DNA of 64,000 nt, taken from NCBI RefSeq assembly GCF_000297775.1, contig NZ_JH815519.1:83073-147072 (forward strand), in the 5' to 3' direction. Positions 34,622 to 43,302 of this stretch are shown one piece after another. The DNA is from Sutterella wadsworthensis 2_1_59BFAA. Its GTDB lineage: Bacteria; Pseudomonadota; Gammaproteobacteria; Burkholderiales; Burkholderiaceae_F. Position numbers and translations under genes: made by a program. The notes beneath the pieces are model-generated. The model made no database searches and was not told the DNA's origin. It was given only the letters and a program-made list of their open reading frames with translations. Positions within the stretch are counted from its first letter, which is position 1; every line of letters begins with the position of its first letter.

Positions 34622-35929
34622 GTGACGCAAGAAGAGAAGAAGAACACCGAAGCCGCCGCACCCGAAGCGCAGGAGCCCGCAGAGCAGAACGCAGGCACGA
34701 TGGCGGCGACCGCCCTGCCCCGGAATCAGAATGAGGCTCAGGATAAGGCTCAGCCCGAAGCGAAGGCTGAAGGCGCGCCCGACGAAAAACCGGAAGAAAA
34801 GGCGGGCGAAAAGCCGGCTGAAAAGCCCCGTCGCCGCCGTCGTTCGCTCACGCTCGTCGCGGGCGGCATGCTCGTCGTGCTCTGCGCGGCCATGGGGCTT
34901 CGCTGGGAGGCCGACCAGCGCGTCTTCGAGCGTGCGGTCGAGTCCGCCACGCCCGACACCGCCGTGCGCATCACGGTCGAGACGGGCGACTCCGCGCGCC
35001 GCGTAATGGAGCGCCTGCGGGAGGCGGGCCTTCAGGTGAAGGACTTCGACATGCGTCTGGCCGCACGCCTCGTGAAGGACCACAAGCTCTCGAGCATCCA
35101 CACGGGCACTTATGAGTTCAAGCCCGACCTCACGCCCGCAGGCATTCTCGAAACGCTCGCCAGGGGACCGATCGTCGACCAGTCGCTCAGGATTCCCGAC
35201 GGCGCGCCCGTCTGGGAGGTACTCGCCATCTTCAGGAACGCGACCGCGCTCAAGCAGACGGCCGCCTCGATGCCCGAGGCCGAGCTGCGCCGTGCGCTCG
35301 GCATCGACGCGGGCTCGCTCGAGGGATGGTTTGCGCCCGACACCTACCACTACACGTCGGGGAGCGCCGACCTTGCCGTCATGAAGCAGGCCGTCGCCAA
35401 GCAGAAGGCCCTTCTGGCCAAGGCCTGGGAGTCCCGCTCCGAGGCCGCTAAGGTGAAGACGCCCTATGAGGCGCTCACGCTCGCCTCCATCATCGAGAAG
35501 GAGACGGGCCTTGCCACTGATCGCCACCTCGTGAGCTCGGTCTTCAACAACCGCCTGAGCATCGGCATGCCGCTGCAGACCGACCCGACCGTCATCTACG
35601 GCCTCGGCGAGAAGTTCAGCGGCAACATCACCCGCAAGGATCTGCAGACGCCGACCCCTTACAATACGTACGTCATTCCGGCGCTTCCGCCCACGCCGAT
35701 CGCCGCGCCCACCTGGGCGTCGATCGAGGCTGCGGTCAATCCCGCCGACACCAGGTTCCTCTACTTCGTCTCGAAGGGCGACGGCTCGAGCCATTTCTCG
35801 CAGAGCCTCGCCGAACACAACCGCGCCGTCAGGCAGTTCATCCTGAACCGCCCGAAGACGCAGAAGAAGGCCAAGCCCAAGGAACCGCAACCTACGAAGG
35901 AAACAGCACGGTCAATAACCCCTGTCTGA
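34622..35929 (+). CDS. mltG: Endolytic murein transglycosylase MltG
   Basis: The protein of about 435 residues has a long Ala/Glu/Lys-rich cytoplasmic head, one membrane segment (LTLVAGGMLVVLCAAMGLRW) and the YceG/MltG domain. The catalytic Glu lies in TLASIIEKETG and the signature is VFNNRLSIGMPLQTDPTVIYG. It cuts nascent glycan strands in the periplasm. The GTG at 34622 is taken as start because a TAAAAT -10 element at about 34545 lies between it and the upstream ATG at 34523. The last few residues (after about SITPV) and the TGA stop come from the left end of the inserted IscB element. Confidence 0.9.
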   Translation: MTQEEKKNTEAAAPEAQEPAEQNAGTMAATALPRNQNEAQDKAQPEAKAEGAPDEKPEEKAGEKPAEKPRRRRRSLTLVAGGMLVVLCAAMGLRWEADQRVFERAVESATPDTAVRITVETGDSARRVMERLREAGLQVKDFDMRLAARLVKDHKLSSIHTGTYEFKPDLTPAGILETLARGPIVDQSLRIPDGAPVWEVLAIFRNATALKQTAASMPEAELRRALGIDAGSLEGWFAPDTYHYTSGSADLAVMKQAVAKQKALLAKAWESRSEAAKVKTPYEALTLASIIEKETGLATDRHLVSSVFNNRLSIGMPLQTDPTVIYGLGEKFSGNITRKDLQTPTPYNTYVIPALPPTPIAAPTWASIEAAVNPADTRFLYFVSKGDGSSHFSQSLAEHNRAVRQFILNRPKTQKKAKPKEPQPTKETARSITPV

Positions 35930-35938
35930 AGACAGAGG
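35919..35938 (+). repeat. IscB element end repeat, left copy
   Basis: cccctgtctgaagacagagg, identical to 37457-37476. The TGA inside it is the stop codon of mltG. Confidence 0.9.
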
Positions 35939-36180
35939 CTTGAAAGAGTCTTTATTGACTAGCCTCAGCGCCCCTCTTTCGAGAGGCGCTACGTTGGTTG
36001 GGAATGTACAGGCACCGTGGGATGTACATCCTAGTTCCACGCTCTGCGGCCTGTGATTAAAAGCTCCGAGAGGTAGGAGCGGTGTTGCAGGCACCAAACC
36101 CCTTCCAACATTGGCGAAGGATGTCAACCGGCCTTCGGGCCGTGTAAGCGGAGCCTGCGGGTATCCGCAAAGGAGATGCT
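35919..36180 (+). ncRNA. Predicted omega RNA of IscB
   Basis: The 240 bases between the element left end and iscB have no gene. They carry several hairpins, for example agcgcc/ggcgct at 35967-35990 and ggcc-ttcg-ggcc near 36132-36143. In IscB systems the omega RNA is read from just this place, with the guide at its 5' end taken from DNA flanking the left end. Here that would be about bases 35899-35918 of mltG. Exact limits are inferred. Confidence 0.65.
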
Positions 36181-37467
36181 TTGAAAGTATTTGTTTTGAA
36201 CATGCGCGGCCGGCCCTTGATGCCGTGCTCGCCTGCAAAGGCAAGGCATCTGCTCAAGGCAGGCAAGGCCGTGGTGAGGCGACGAACGCCGTTCACGATT
36301 CAACTTCGAATCGCCACCGGTGAAACGAAGCAGAGCGTGATACTGGGCGTTGACGCCGGCGCAAAGCATGTCGGCCTTTCCGCTGCGACGGAAAAGGAAG
36401 AGGTCTTTGCGTCCGAAGTCGAACTTCGACAGGACATCACGGGGCTTCTGGCTGCCCGGTTCTCGCTGCGTCGTGAGCGCCGCCAGCGCAAGACGCGCTA
36501 CCGTGCGCCGCGCTTTTTGAACCGTGTACGCTCGAAACACAATGGATGGCTTCCCCCTTCCGTTGAAAACCGCATTCAGGCGCACCTGTCGCGCATTGAT
36601 GCGATCTGCGGACTGCTGCCTGTCACCAAGATCGTGATCGAGACGGCGTCCTTCGACATTCAGAAGATCAAGCATCCGGATGTCGAGGGCACGGACTATC
36701 AGCAGGGCGATCAGCTCGGCTTTTGGAACGTGCGTGAATACGTTCTCTTTAGAGACGGTCACGTTTGCCAACACTGTCACGGTCATGCGAAGGACAAGAT
36801 CCTCAACGTACACCACCTCGAAAGCCGCCAAACCGGCGGCGATGCGCCCAACAACCTGATTACGCTCTGCGAGACCTGCCACAAGGCCTGTCACGCAGGG
36901 AAGATCAAGTTGAAGGTCAAGCGCGGCCAATCGTTCAGGGAGGAAGCCTTCATGGGCATCATGCGTTGGACATTGCTCGATCGCGTGCGCAAGGCGCATC
37001 CCGGCTTGCCTGTTGAGAACACCTACGGCTATCTGACGAAGAACACGCGCATCACCCTGGGACTCCCCAAAGCGCATTGCGTCGATGCCTACTGCATTGC
37101 GGGAAACCTCAAGGCCGTACGAAGAGGCGTCTATCTCCATCAGCGACAGGTTCGCAAGCACAACCGTCAGATTCACAAGTGTACGGTGCTCTCGAAGACG
37201 CTTAAGGACGGCACGAAGATCGGATACCGAAAGCTCAATCAAACACCGCATCTGGTCAAGAACTTCAGGCTCTTCGACAAGGTGAGATGTCTTGGGCAAA
37301 CCGGCTTCATCTTCGGGCGAAGATCGTCCGGCTACTTCGATGTCCGGAGGCTGGACGGCGTAAAAATTTCTTCCTGCATCAACTACAGGAAGCTCACGCT
37401 TCTCGAAAAGAGAAGCACCTGTTTAACCGAACTTAGAAAGGAGGACGGCGCTTCCTCCCCTGTCTGA
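36181..37467 (+). CDS. iscB: IscB RNA-guided HNH/RuvC nuclease
   Basis: The 428-residue protein has the full IscB layout. A short PLMP head (VLNMRGRPLMPCSPAKARHL) is followed by RuvC-I Asp58 (ILGVDAGAKH), an Arg-rich bridge helix (RFSLRRERRQRKTRYRAPRF) and RuvC-II Glu154 (IVIETASFD). The HNH domain has His211-His212 with Cys196, Cys199, Cys230 and Cys233 as zinc ligands, and RuvC-III has His299/Asp302 (AHCVDAYC). All catalytic residues are present, so it should be active. The TTG start at 36181 follows AAAGGAGATG. IscB is the family from which Cas9 arose; it cuts DNA at sites matching its omega RNA. The last codons and TGA come from the right end repeat. Confidence 0.95.
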   Translation: MKVFVLNMRGRPLMPCSPAKARHLLKAGKAVVRRRTPFTIQLRIATGETKQSVILGVDAGAKHVGLSAATEKEEVFASEVELRQDITGLLAARFSLRRERRQRKTRYRAPRFLNRVRSKHNGWLPPSVENRIQAHLSRIDAICGLLPVTKIVIETASFDIQKIKHPDVEGTDYQQGDQLGFWNVREYVLFRDGHVCQHCHGHAKDKILNVHHLESRQTGGDAPNNLITLCETCHKACHAGKIKLKVKRGQSFREEAFMGIMRWTLLDRVRKAHPGLPVENTYGYLTKNTRITLGLPKAHCVDAYCIAGNLKAVRRGVYLHQRQVRKHNRQIHKCTVLSKTLKDGTKIGYRKLNQTPHLVKNFRLFDKVRCLGQTGFIFGRRSSGYFDVRRLDGVKISSCINYRKLTLLEKRSTCLTELRKEDGASSPV

Positions 37468-37476
37468 AGACAGAGG
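37457..37476 (+). repeat. IscB element end repeat, right copy
   Basis: cccctgtctgaagacagagg, identical to 35919-35938. The TGA inside it is the stop codon of iscB. The ygfZ start is 19 bases beyond. Confidence 0.9.
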
Positions 37477-37494
37477 TTTCCGCGCCGAATTTCT

Positions 37495-38484
37495 ATGAAC
37501 TGCAACGCCAATGCCTGCACGACCGCCGACGCCGGCGACGACGCAGGCCGATTTGCCCTCACGACGACCGCCCCCTGCTGCCGCGTCACCGAATACGGTC
37601 TGATGCGCGTCTCTGGCAAGGACGCCGTCACGTTCCTGCACGGCCAGTTTACGAACGCCGTCACGGGCCTCGCCGACGAAGTCCGCAATGCGGGCTACTG
37701 CACCCCGAAGGGCCGCCTTCTCGCCACGTTCCGCGTCTGGATGGACGGCGACGACGTCATGATGCTCGTCCCGAAGGCTGTTGCGCCCGCCTTCTTCAAG
37801 CGCCTGCGCATGTACGTGCTCCGCGCCGACGTGACCTTCACGTGCACGGGCGGCGACGTCGTCATGACGGGCGTTCCCGCCGGCGCCGAGGCCTTCCTCG
37901 AAGCTGCGGGCCTGCCCGTCCCGGCGCCCAGCCGCGTCGTTCGCCACGACGGCCTCGTCATCGTCGACGCCGAACCTGCCTCCAAAGTCGAGGGCTTCTG
38001 CGCAGGAGGCCGCCGTGCGCTCATCATTGCCCCGAAGGACGACGCCCGCTTTGCCGACGCCTCGACGGACTCCGCCCTCTGGTGGGCCTCCGAAATCGCC
38101 GCAGGCAAGACCACCGTCTGGCCGGGCTCACGCGAACTCTTCGTGCCGCAGGCCGTCAACTACGAACTTTCGGGCGGCGTCGTCTTCAACAAGGGCTGCT
38201 ACCCCGGACAGGAAGTCGTCTCCCGCGTCCAGCACATCGGCGAGACGAGCCGCCGCGCCGCCTTCGGCCTCGTGGCCGGCACCGAGGCCCCGCTCCCCGG
38301 CGCTTCCGTATACTGCGACGGCGCCGAAGCCGGCTTCGTGACGCAGGCCGTCGCGGGCGAAATCTCGACCCTCGTCGCCTTCTCGTCCCTGCGCTCCGCC
38401 CTCACGGGCCGCCTCACGCTCACGCCCGAAGGCGCGCCGATCTCGATCCTGCCGCTGCCCTACAAGATCCCGTCCGCAGCCTGA
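37495..38484 (+). CDS. ygfZ: Folate-binding YgfZ/GcvT-like iron-sulfur maintenance protein
   Basis: The 329-residue protein is related to the GcvT folate-binding fold and helps maintain iron-sulfur enzymes such as MiaB. The diagnostic motif KGCYPGQEVVSR is near residue 235, with the reactive Cys. The early segment VSGKDAVTFLHGQFTNAV is also typical. The extreme N-terminus is Cys-rich (MNCNANACTTADAGD) and unusual. No clear ribosome binding site is seen before 37495, because the IscB element ends only 19 bases upstream; its expression may have been changed by the insertion. Confidence 0.9.
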   Translation: MNCNANACTTADAGDDAGRFALTTTAPCCRVTEYGLMRVSGKDAVTFLHGQFTNAVTGLADEVRNAGYCTPKGRLLATFRVWMDGDDVMMLVPKAVAPAFFKRLRMYVLRADVTFTCTGGDVVMTGVPAGAEAFLEAAGLPVPAPSRVVRHDGLVIVDAEPASKVEGFCAGGRRALIIAPKDDARFADASTDSALWWASEIAAGKTTVWPGSRELFVPQAVNYELSGGVVFNKGCYPGQEVVSRVQHIGETSRRAAFGLVAGTEAPLPGASVYCDGAEAGFVTQAVAGEISTLVAFSSLRSALTGRLTLTPEGAPISILPLPYKIPSAA

Positions 38485-38506
38485 TCGCACTGATCCGCAT
38501 TCGACC

Positions 38507-38545
38507 GGCGGCCGTCATCCCTCTGTGGTGACGGCCGCCTTTTCC
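38507..38545 (+). terminator. Terminator after ygfZ
   Basis: An 11-bp perfect stem (38507-38517 with 38529-38539) is followed by TTTTCC. Confidence 0.8.
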
Positions 38546-38828
38546 TTCATGAGCCTCACCCTTTCTCCTGCGCAACAGACAGAACATGTTATGTCGGCTT
38601 ATACGGAAGGCAAAATGGCAAATTCAACCGAGCCATCTTCCGGCTCCCTGCAGGGCGGCCGTGCCGTCCCGTGAGAGGGCTTCCTTTGGATGCGTCCGCG
38701 CAACATTCCGGCACCTGCGCCTGAGGGAAAACATGGTTTTGAGCGTTTTTCCAAATTTCCTCTGCTAGACTCAGACAGACAAGGCGGACACAGCGTTCCG
38801 CCCGCATGATTCACTTATTCCCAAGCCC
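38546..38828. other. Intergenic region upstream of the RelB-like gene
   Basis: No gene supported. The part at 38735-38775 is AT-richer, with a TAGACT hexamer at 38766-38771 that may be a -10 element for the gene at 38829, but no -35 at normal distance was found. Confidence 0.3.
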
Positions 38829-39524
38829 ATGCAGAAGACCCTCACGTTCACCATCACGCTCGACGAGATCGAGGCGGGGAAGGCGGCCGAAGTGCTCGCA
38901 GGGGCCGGACTGACACCCGAGGGCGTGATCCGCCAGCTTCTCGAGCGCACTGCACGCGAAGGTGTCGTGCCGCTGCGCAAGGGGCGTGCCCGTCCGAAGA
39001 GGACGGACGGTGGGGACGCAGGCGCGCACTTCGTGCAGGGCGACCTCTTCGCCCGTCCCGATCCCGCAGAGCCCTTCTACTCGTTCAATCCCCCTGCGGC
39101 CAAGCCCGAGACGCTTCTGCCCTCGCTCGTCACGCTGCGCGCCCTGCAGGACGCGCAGGCCAAGTTGCGCTGGCGTGAACGCGAGCGCGAAAGCGCCGAC
39201 GGCTCGATGCTTCAGAGCGGCCCCGACGCGCCGCTCGAGCTTCTCGAAACCAAGCAGTTCCGGTTCGACAAGTCCCTCATCGTGGGCGACCCGAGGCGTT
39301 CCGCCATCATCGCCGCCCTTGAGGCGCTCTTCACCGAGCTCACGAACAGGCGCGTACCCGAGGGGCTGCGACCCGTCGGAAACGGCGACAGCCTCTATGC
39401 GGTCCTCGACGTAGAGAGCGCTCCGCTCGGCCTCATCCTCCAGATCGGCGGCGCCGAGATCTGCCTCGTGCGCTACGGTACGCCCGAAAGTCTTCTCGAG
39501 AATCCGCACGTGCTCGAACATTGA
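38829..39524 (+). CDS. Uncharacterised protein with RelB/DinJ-like N-terminal domain
   Basis: The 231-residue protein begins with about 50 residues that follow the RelB/DinJ antitoxin pattern: a short strand (TLTFTITLDEIEAGKA), a helix, then AGLTPEGVIRQLLERTAREG and VVPL. The remaining ~180 residues are not recognised. They contain an Arg/Lys-rich linker, a helical middle (ALQDAQAKLRWRERERE) and an alpha/beta-looking end (SLYAVLDVESAPLGLILQIG). No toxin gene is adjacent on either side. It may be a DNA-binding regulator built on an antitoxin domain. It is flanked by terminators and so is transcribed alone. Confidence 0.65.
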   Translation: MQKTLTFTITLDEIEAGKAAEVLAGAGLTPEGVIRQLLERTAREGVVPLRKGRARPKRTDGGDAGAHFVQGDLFARPDPAEPFYSFNPPAAKPETLLPSLVTLRALQDAQAKLRWRERERESADGSMLQSGPDAPLELLETKQFRFDKSLIVGDPRRSAIIAALEALFTELTNRRVPEGLRPVGNGDSLYAVLDVESAPLGLILQIGGAEICLVRYGTPESLLENPHVLEH

Positions 39525-39554
39525 TCCCGTCGTCCGCAAACAGAACGCCCAAGC

Positions 39555-39595
39555 AAAAGGCGCCGACTCCTCATTCGGGAGACGGCACCTTTTTG
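39555..39595. terminator. Terminator between the RelB-like gene and thrB
   Basis: aaaaggcgccg (39555-39565) pairs, with one mismatch, with cggcacctttt (39583-39593), followed by further T. It serves two converging genes. Confidence 0.75.
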
Positions 39596-39615
39596 TTCCT
39601 TCAGAAGCTGCAGCC

Positions 39616-40500
39616 TCAGTCCTCGACCGTGACAGTCGTGCCCTCGTGACAGACGGTGAGCACTCTGGCGGCGAAGTCGGGCCAGGTCTCGCGGACCTTC
39701 GCGACGAAGGCTTCGGCGACGGCCTCGGACTTCGTGGCAGCGATCATGGTCGAGCCCGAGCCGCTGATGAAGAAGGTGGCGGCGCCCGCCTCGAGCGCCA
39801 TGGCGCGCATGGCGTTGTACTCGGCGATGAGCGTGCGGCGGTAGGGCTCGTGCAGGACGTCCGCGCAGGCGGCGCCCACCAGCGCCTCGTCGCCCGTCTC
39901 AAGGCCCCTCACCATCGCGATGGCGTGGGACATCGTGTGAACGGCGGCCGAGAGGTCGATGTCGCGCCTGACGATCCTGCGGGCCTCCTCGGTACGGACC
40001 TCGTAGTTCGGGATCACGGCCACGAAGCGCCAGGCGGGATCGGGCGAGAACGGAACGGCGACGGCCCTGCCCTCGTGCATGAAGCTCGCCGTCAGGCCGC
40101 CGAGGAAGGCCGGCGCGGCGTTGTCGGGATGGCCCTCGAAGGCCGTGCAGAGTTGGAAGAGGTCGTCGGTCGTGAACGGATTGCCGAGCATCGCGTTGGC
40201 GGCGGCCATGCCGCCCGCAATACAGGTGCTCGAAGATCCGAGACCGCGAGCGACGGGCACCTCGGAGTCGATCACGAGATGCACGGCGGGCACGGGACGG
40301 CCCGCCTTCTCGCAGACCATGCGGAAGCCCTGCATGACGAGGTTGTCGGCATTTCGGTAGGCCTCGGGACAGCCCTCGATCACGAGCTCGTCGGAGGGCT
40401 CGAACGTGAACTTCGCCTGCAGCGAGAGGGCCATGCCGAGCGAATCGTAGCCGGGACCGAGGTTCGAGGTCGAGGCGGGAACGCGGACGGTGACTTTCAT
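39616..40500 (-). CDS. thrB: Homoserine kinase, GHMP type
   Basis: The 294-residue enzyme phosphorylates homoserine for threonine synthesis. The GHMP ATP loop reads PVARGLGSSSTCIAGG, the head motif is VRVPASTSNLGPGYDSLG, and the C-terminal motif is ISGSGSTMIAA. Many betaproteobacteria use an unrelated aminoglycoside-phosphotransferase-like ThrB, so a GHMP type here is notable. It lies 15 bases after thrC in one transcript and is divergent in direction from hom-lysC-asd. Confidence 0.92.
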   Translation of the reverse strand: MKVTVRVPASTSNLGPGYDSLGMALSLQAKFTFEPSDELVIEGCPEAYRNADNLVMQGFRMVCEKAGRPVPAVHLVIDSEVPVARGLGSSSTCIAGGMAAANAMLGNPFTTDDLFQLCTAFEGHPDNAAPAFLGGLTASFMHEGRAVAVPFSPDPAWRFVAVIPNYEVRTEEARRIVRRDIDLSAAVHTMSHAIAMVRGLETGDEALVGAACADVLHEPYRRTLIAEYNAMRAMALEAGAATFFISGSGSTMIAATKSEAVAEAFVAKVRETWPDFAARVLTVCHEGTTVTVED

Positions 40501-40515
40501 GTGCGGCCTCCCCTG

Positions 40516-41994
40516 TCAGAATGCGCGCGCGACGGTCGCGCGGATGAAGTCGGCCATGCCCTCGGGACGCACGACGTCCTTGTGGAGCACGGGCATCGAG
40601 CGCAGCCCTGCAAGAGGCGCGGGGGCGTTTTCACTCGTGAGCCCGGAAAGCGCGTCCATGTATGCGAAGCCGTCGGGATCGCCTTCAAGCGGCCTGCCAG
40701 TGAGCGCGATGTAGACGTCGCGGCAGAACTTGAAGGGGCTCGCCGTCGAGAGCACCACGCACGGCACCGACCTGTCGGCGCGCTCGCGGGCGACCTTGAG
40801 GGCCACGGCGGTGTGCGGGTCGACGAGGCGGCCGTCCTTGCGCCAGGCCTCGCGGATCATCGCGGAGGTTTCGGCGTCGTCGGCCCAGCCGCACTTGAAG
40901 AGCGAGCGGATGCGCTCGAGCATCTCGCCCTCGACCCTGAAGACGCCCTCGTTCCTGAGGTTCTCCATGAGGCGGGCGATGAGCGCCGTGTCGCCCTCGG
41001 ATGCGTAGTAGAGCATGCGCTCGAGGTTGCTCGAGATCAGGATGTCCATGCTCGGCGTGATCGTCTTCACGAACGGACGGTTGCGGTCGTAGACGCCCGT
41101 CGTCAGGAAGTCCGTGAGCACGTTGTTGGCGTTGCTCGCCACGATGAAGTGGCGCACGGGCAGGCCCATGCGGTACGCATAGTAGCCCGCGAGCACGTCG
41201 CCGAAATTGCCCGTCGGGACGCAGAAGTCGACCTTGGCGCCCTGTTCGACCTCGTTGGCCTCGACGAGCTGGCGGTAGGCGTCGAAGTAGTAGACGACCT
41301 GGGGCACGAGGCGGCCGATGTTGATCGAGTTGGCCGAGGAGAGTTCCACGCCTTCGTCGGCGAGCTCCTGCCTGAGGTCCGAGGCGAAGATCTTCTTGAC
41401 GGTGCTCTGCACGTCGTCGAAGTTGCCCTCGACGGCGGCGACCGCGACGTTGCGACCCTCCTGGGTCGCCATCTGCAGGTACTGGATGTCGCTCACCTTG
41501 CCATGCGGATAGAAGACCGTGATGCCGATGCCGGGCACGTTCATGAAGCCCGAAAGGGCGGCCTTGCCCGTGTCGCCCGAGGTCGCCGTCGCGATCATGA
41601 CGCGGCGGCCCGTGTCCTTGAGCGCGGCGCTCATGAGCTGCGGCAGCATGCACAGGGCGACGTCCTTGAAGGCGGACGTGGGACCGTGATGCAGCTCGAG
41701 CAGGAATTCGTCGCCCACGCGGGTCACGGGCGTCACGGCGACGCTCGCGAAGTTGTCGGCATAGGCGCGCTCGATGCCCTCGGCGAGCTCGGTCTTCGTG
41801 AAGTCGGAGAGCAGGACCGAGAAGACGCGCAGCGCCGTCTCGCGGTACGTGAGGCCCTTGAGCATGTCGGGCGTCAGGACGCAGGTGAGGAGCTCGTCGC
41901 TCACATAGAGGCCACCGTCGTCGCACAGGCCCTTGAGCAGGGCTTCGCGGGCATTCACGCCGTTTTCAAGGCTTCTCGTGCTGTGGTAGATCAT
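40516..41994 (-). CDS. threonine synthase thrC: Threonine synthase
   Basis: The 492-residue PLP enzyme converts phosphohomoserine to threonine. The PLP lysine lies in HGPTSAFKDVALCML, the phosphate-binding region in ATSGDTGKAALSGF and the later ASNANNVLTDFL stretch is also conserved. The head YHSTRSL resembles the long-type threonine synthases of proteobacteria. The ATG at 41994 is used, with a GGAGAAG site upstream; an upstream start at 42051 adds 19 residues of no likeness. It is followed by thrB. Confidence 0.94.
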   Translation of the reverse strand: MIYHSTRSLENGVNAREALLKGLCDDGGLYVSDELLTCVLTPDMLKGLTYRETALRVFSVLLSDFTKTELAEGIERAYADNFASVAVTPVTRVGDEFLLELHHGPTSAFKDVALCMLPQLMSAALKDTGRRVMIATATSGDTGKAALSGFMNVPGIGITVFYPHGKVSDIQYLQMATQEGRNVAVAAVEGNFDDVQSTVKKIFASDLRQELADEGVELSSANSINIGRLVPQVVYYFDAYRQLVEANEVEQGAKVDFCVPTGNFGDVLAGYYAYRMGLPVRHFIVASNANNVLTDFLTTGVYDRNRPFVKTITPSMDILISSNLERMLYYASEGDTALIARLMENLRNEGVFRVEGEMLERIRSLFKCGWADDAETSAMIREAWRKDGRLVDPHTAVALKVARERADRSVPCVVLSTASPFKFCRDVYIALTGRPLEGDPDGFAYMDALSGLTSENAPAPLAGLRSMPVLHKDVVRPEGMADFIRATVARAF

Positions 41995-42183
41995 GGAGGA
42001 ACTTCTCCGAAATTTGGGAACAATCGGTTCATTGTGGCACAAAGCCTGCAAAAAAACCGCGTTTCACCTCAAGGCTAAAGCCTTCTAGGGCATTTCACCT
42101 AAGACATGCGCCCGAAGACGTTGGCAGAATAATCCGATATGATGCATAAGTGGTGTTTTCCGCTCAGGCTTCAATCCTGAAGC

Positions 42184-43296
42184 GTGAGCGAATCGCCCTT
42201 CACGAAAACGGAGCCCCAATTGAACATCGGACTGCTTGGATACGGAACCGTCGGCCGCACCGTGGCCGAACTTCTGGACGAGCGTGACTGCGGGATCAGG
42301 ATCAGGCACATTCTGCGGCGACCCGGCCACGCGGACGGCCCCCTGATGACCGACTCGTTCGAGGCCGTGCTGAACGACCCCGAGGTCACATGCATCGTCG
42401 AGGCCCTCCCGGGCCGCGACCCCGCCCTCTCCTACATCCGCGCCGCGCTTGCGGCCGGCAAGCACGTCGTCACATCCAACAAGGCCGCCGTGGCCGCCGA
42501 TCTCAAGGGACTCGCCGAGCTTGCCCGCGCCAACAACGTCTCGCTTCTCTTCGAAGCGAGCTGTGGAGGCGGCATGCACTGGGTCGAGATGATCAAGAAG
42601 ACCGCCCGCTTCAACGAGGTCTCCGACGTCTCGGGCATCCTCAACGGCACCTGCAACTACATGCTCGACCACATGGAGAGGAGCGGCCTCTCCTTCGAGG
42701 AGGCGCTCGCACGCGCCCAGGCCCTCGGCTACGCCGAAGCCGACCCGACGGCCGACATCACGGGCGCCGACGTCCGCAACAAGGCGATCATCTCCGCCTC
42801 GCTTGCCTACCGCACCCCCGTCGTGAGCGATATTCCGACGGCGGGCATCGTGGGCGTGACGAGAGGCATCATCGCCGCGGCCCGCGAGCGTGGCCGCAGC
42901 CTCCGCCTCATGATGCTCAGCGAAAGGCGCGGCGATCGCTACGCCGTCGGCATCGTGCCGGTGCTTCTTTCCCAGGACGAAATCGCCGCACACGTTCACG
43001 ACAACCTGAATTACGGCCGCATCACCGGCGACGTGGTGGGCGCCCTCTCGATCGTCGGGCAGGGCGCGGGCGGCAGGCCCACGGCCGACGCCATGATTCA
43101 GGACCTGATTTCCCTCGGACGCGGAGAGACCGGCAGGCCGGTTCTCGACCGCCCCCTGACGTACGACCCCGCCCTGCTCTGCGGCACAGGCCACTTCCCG
43201 GACGAAGTCCTTCCGGGACGCCCCCTCGCCGAGCTCATCGAGATCGCGCGTCAAAAGCAGTCCTTCCTTGCCTTTGAACCTCAGGCCACGGAGTAA
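42184..43296 (+). CDS. hom: Homoserine dehydrogenase without ACT domain
   Basis: The 370-residue enzyme reduces aspartate semialdehyde to homoserine. It has the NAD(P) loop GLLGYGTVGRTVAELL, the SNKAAVA segment and the catalytic region SGILNGTCNYMLDHMERSG and GYAEADPTADITGADVRNK. The chain ends at about the point where the C-terminal ACT domain of ordinary monofunctional enzymes would begin, so feedback control by threonine through that domain is missing. A GTG at 42184 is given as start; a TTG at 42220 with GGAG six bases upstream is a good alternative. lysC follows after 6 bases. Confidence 0.92.
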   Translation: MSESPFTKTEPQLNIGLLGYGTVGRTVAELLDERDCGIRIRHILRRPGHADGPLMTDSFEAVLNDPEVTCIVEALPGRDPALSYIRAALAAGKHVVTSNKAAVAADLKGLAELARANNVSLLFEASCGGGMHWVEMIKKTARFNEVSDVSGILNGTCNYMLDHMERSGLSFEEALARAQALGYAEADPTADITGADVRNKAIISASLAYRTPVVSDIPTAGIVGVTRGIIAAARERGRSLRLMMLSERRGDRYAVGIVPVLLSQDEIAAHVHDNLNYGRITGDVVGALSIVGQGAGGRPTADAMIQDLISLGRGETGRPVLDRPLTYDPALLCGTGHFPDEVLPGRPLAELIEIARQKQSFLAFEPQATE

Positions 43297-43302
43297 TCCA
43301 AC

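Larger units (their letters stand above)
35919..37476 (+). mobile_element. IscB element (IS200/IS605-type, non-autonomous)
   Basis: The element is bounded by an identical 20-bp sequence in the same orientation at both ends (35919-35938 and 37457-37476). Each copy holds a small hairpin ctgtct-ga-agacag, as expected for IS605-type ends. Inside are a 240-base structured non-coding stretch and one intact iscB gene. There is no TnpA. It stands between mltG and ygfZ, genes that are neighbours in related bacteria. Confidence 0.85.

Noticed and set aside
39646-42078. Long frame (810 codons) on the plus strand
   Set aside because: Antisense to thrB and thrC with biased composition and no recognisable domain.
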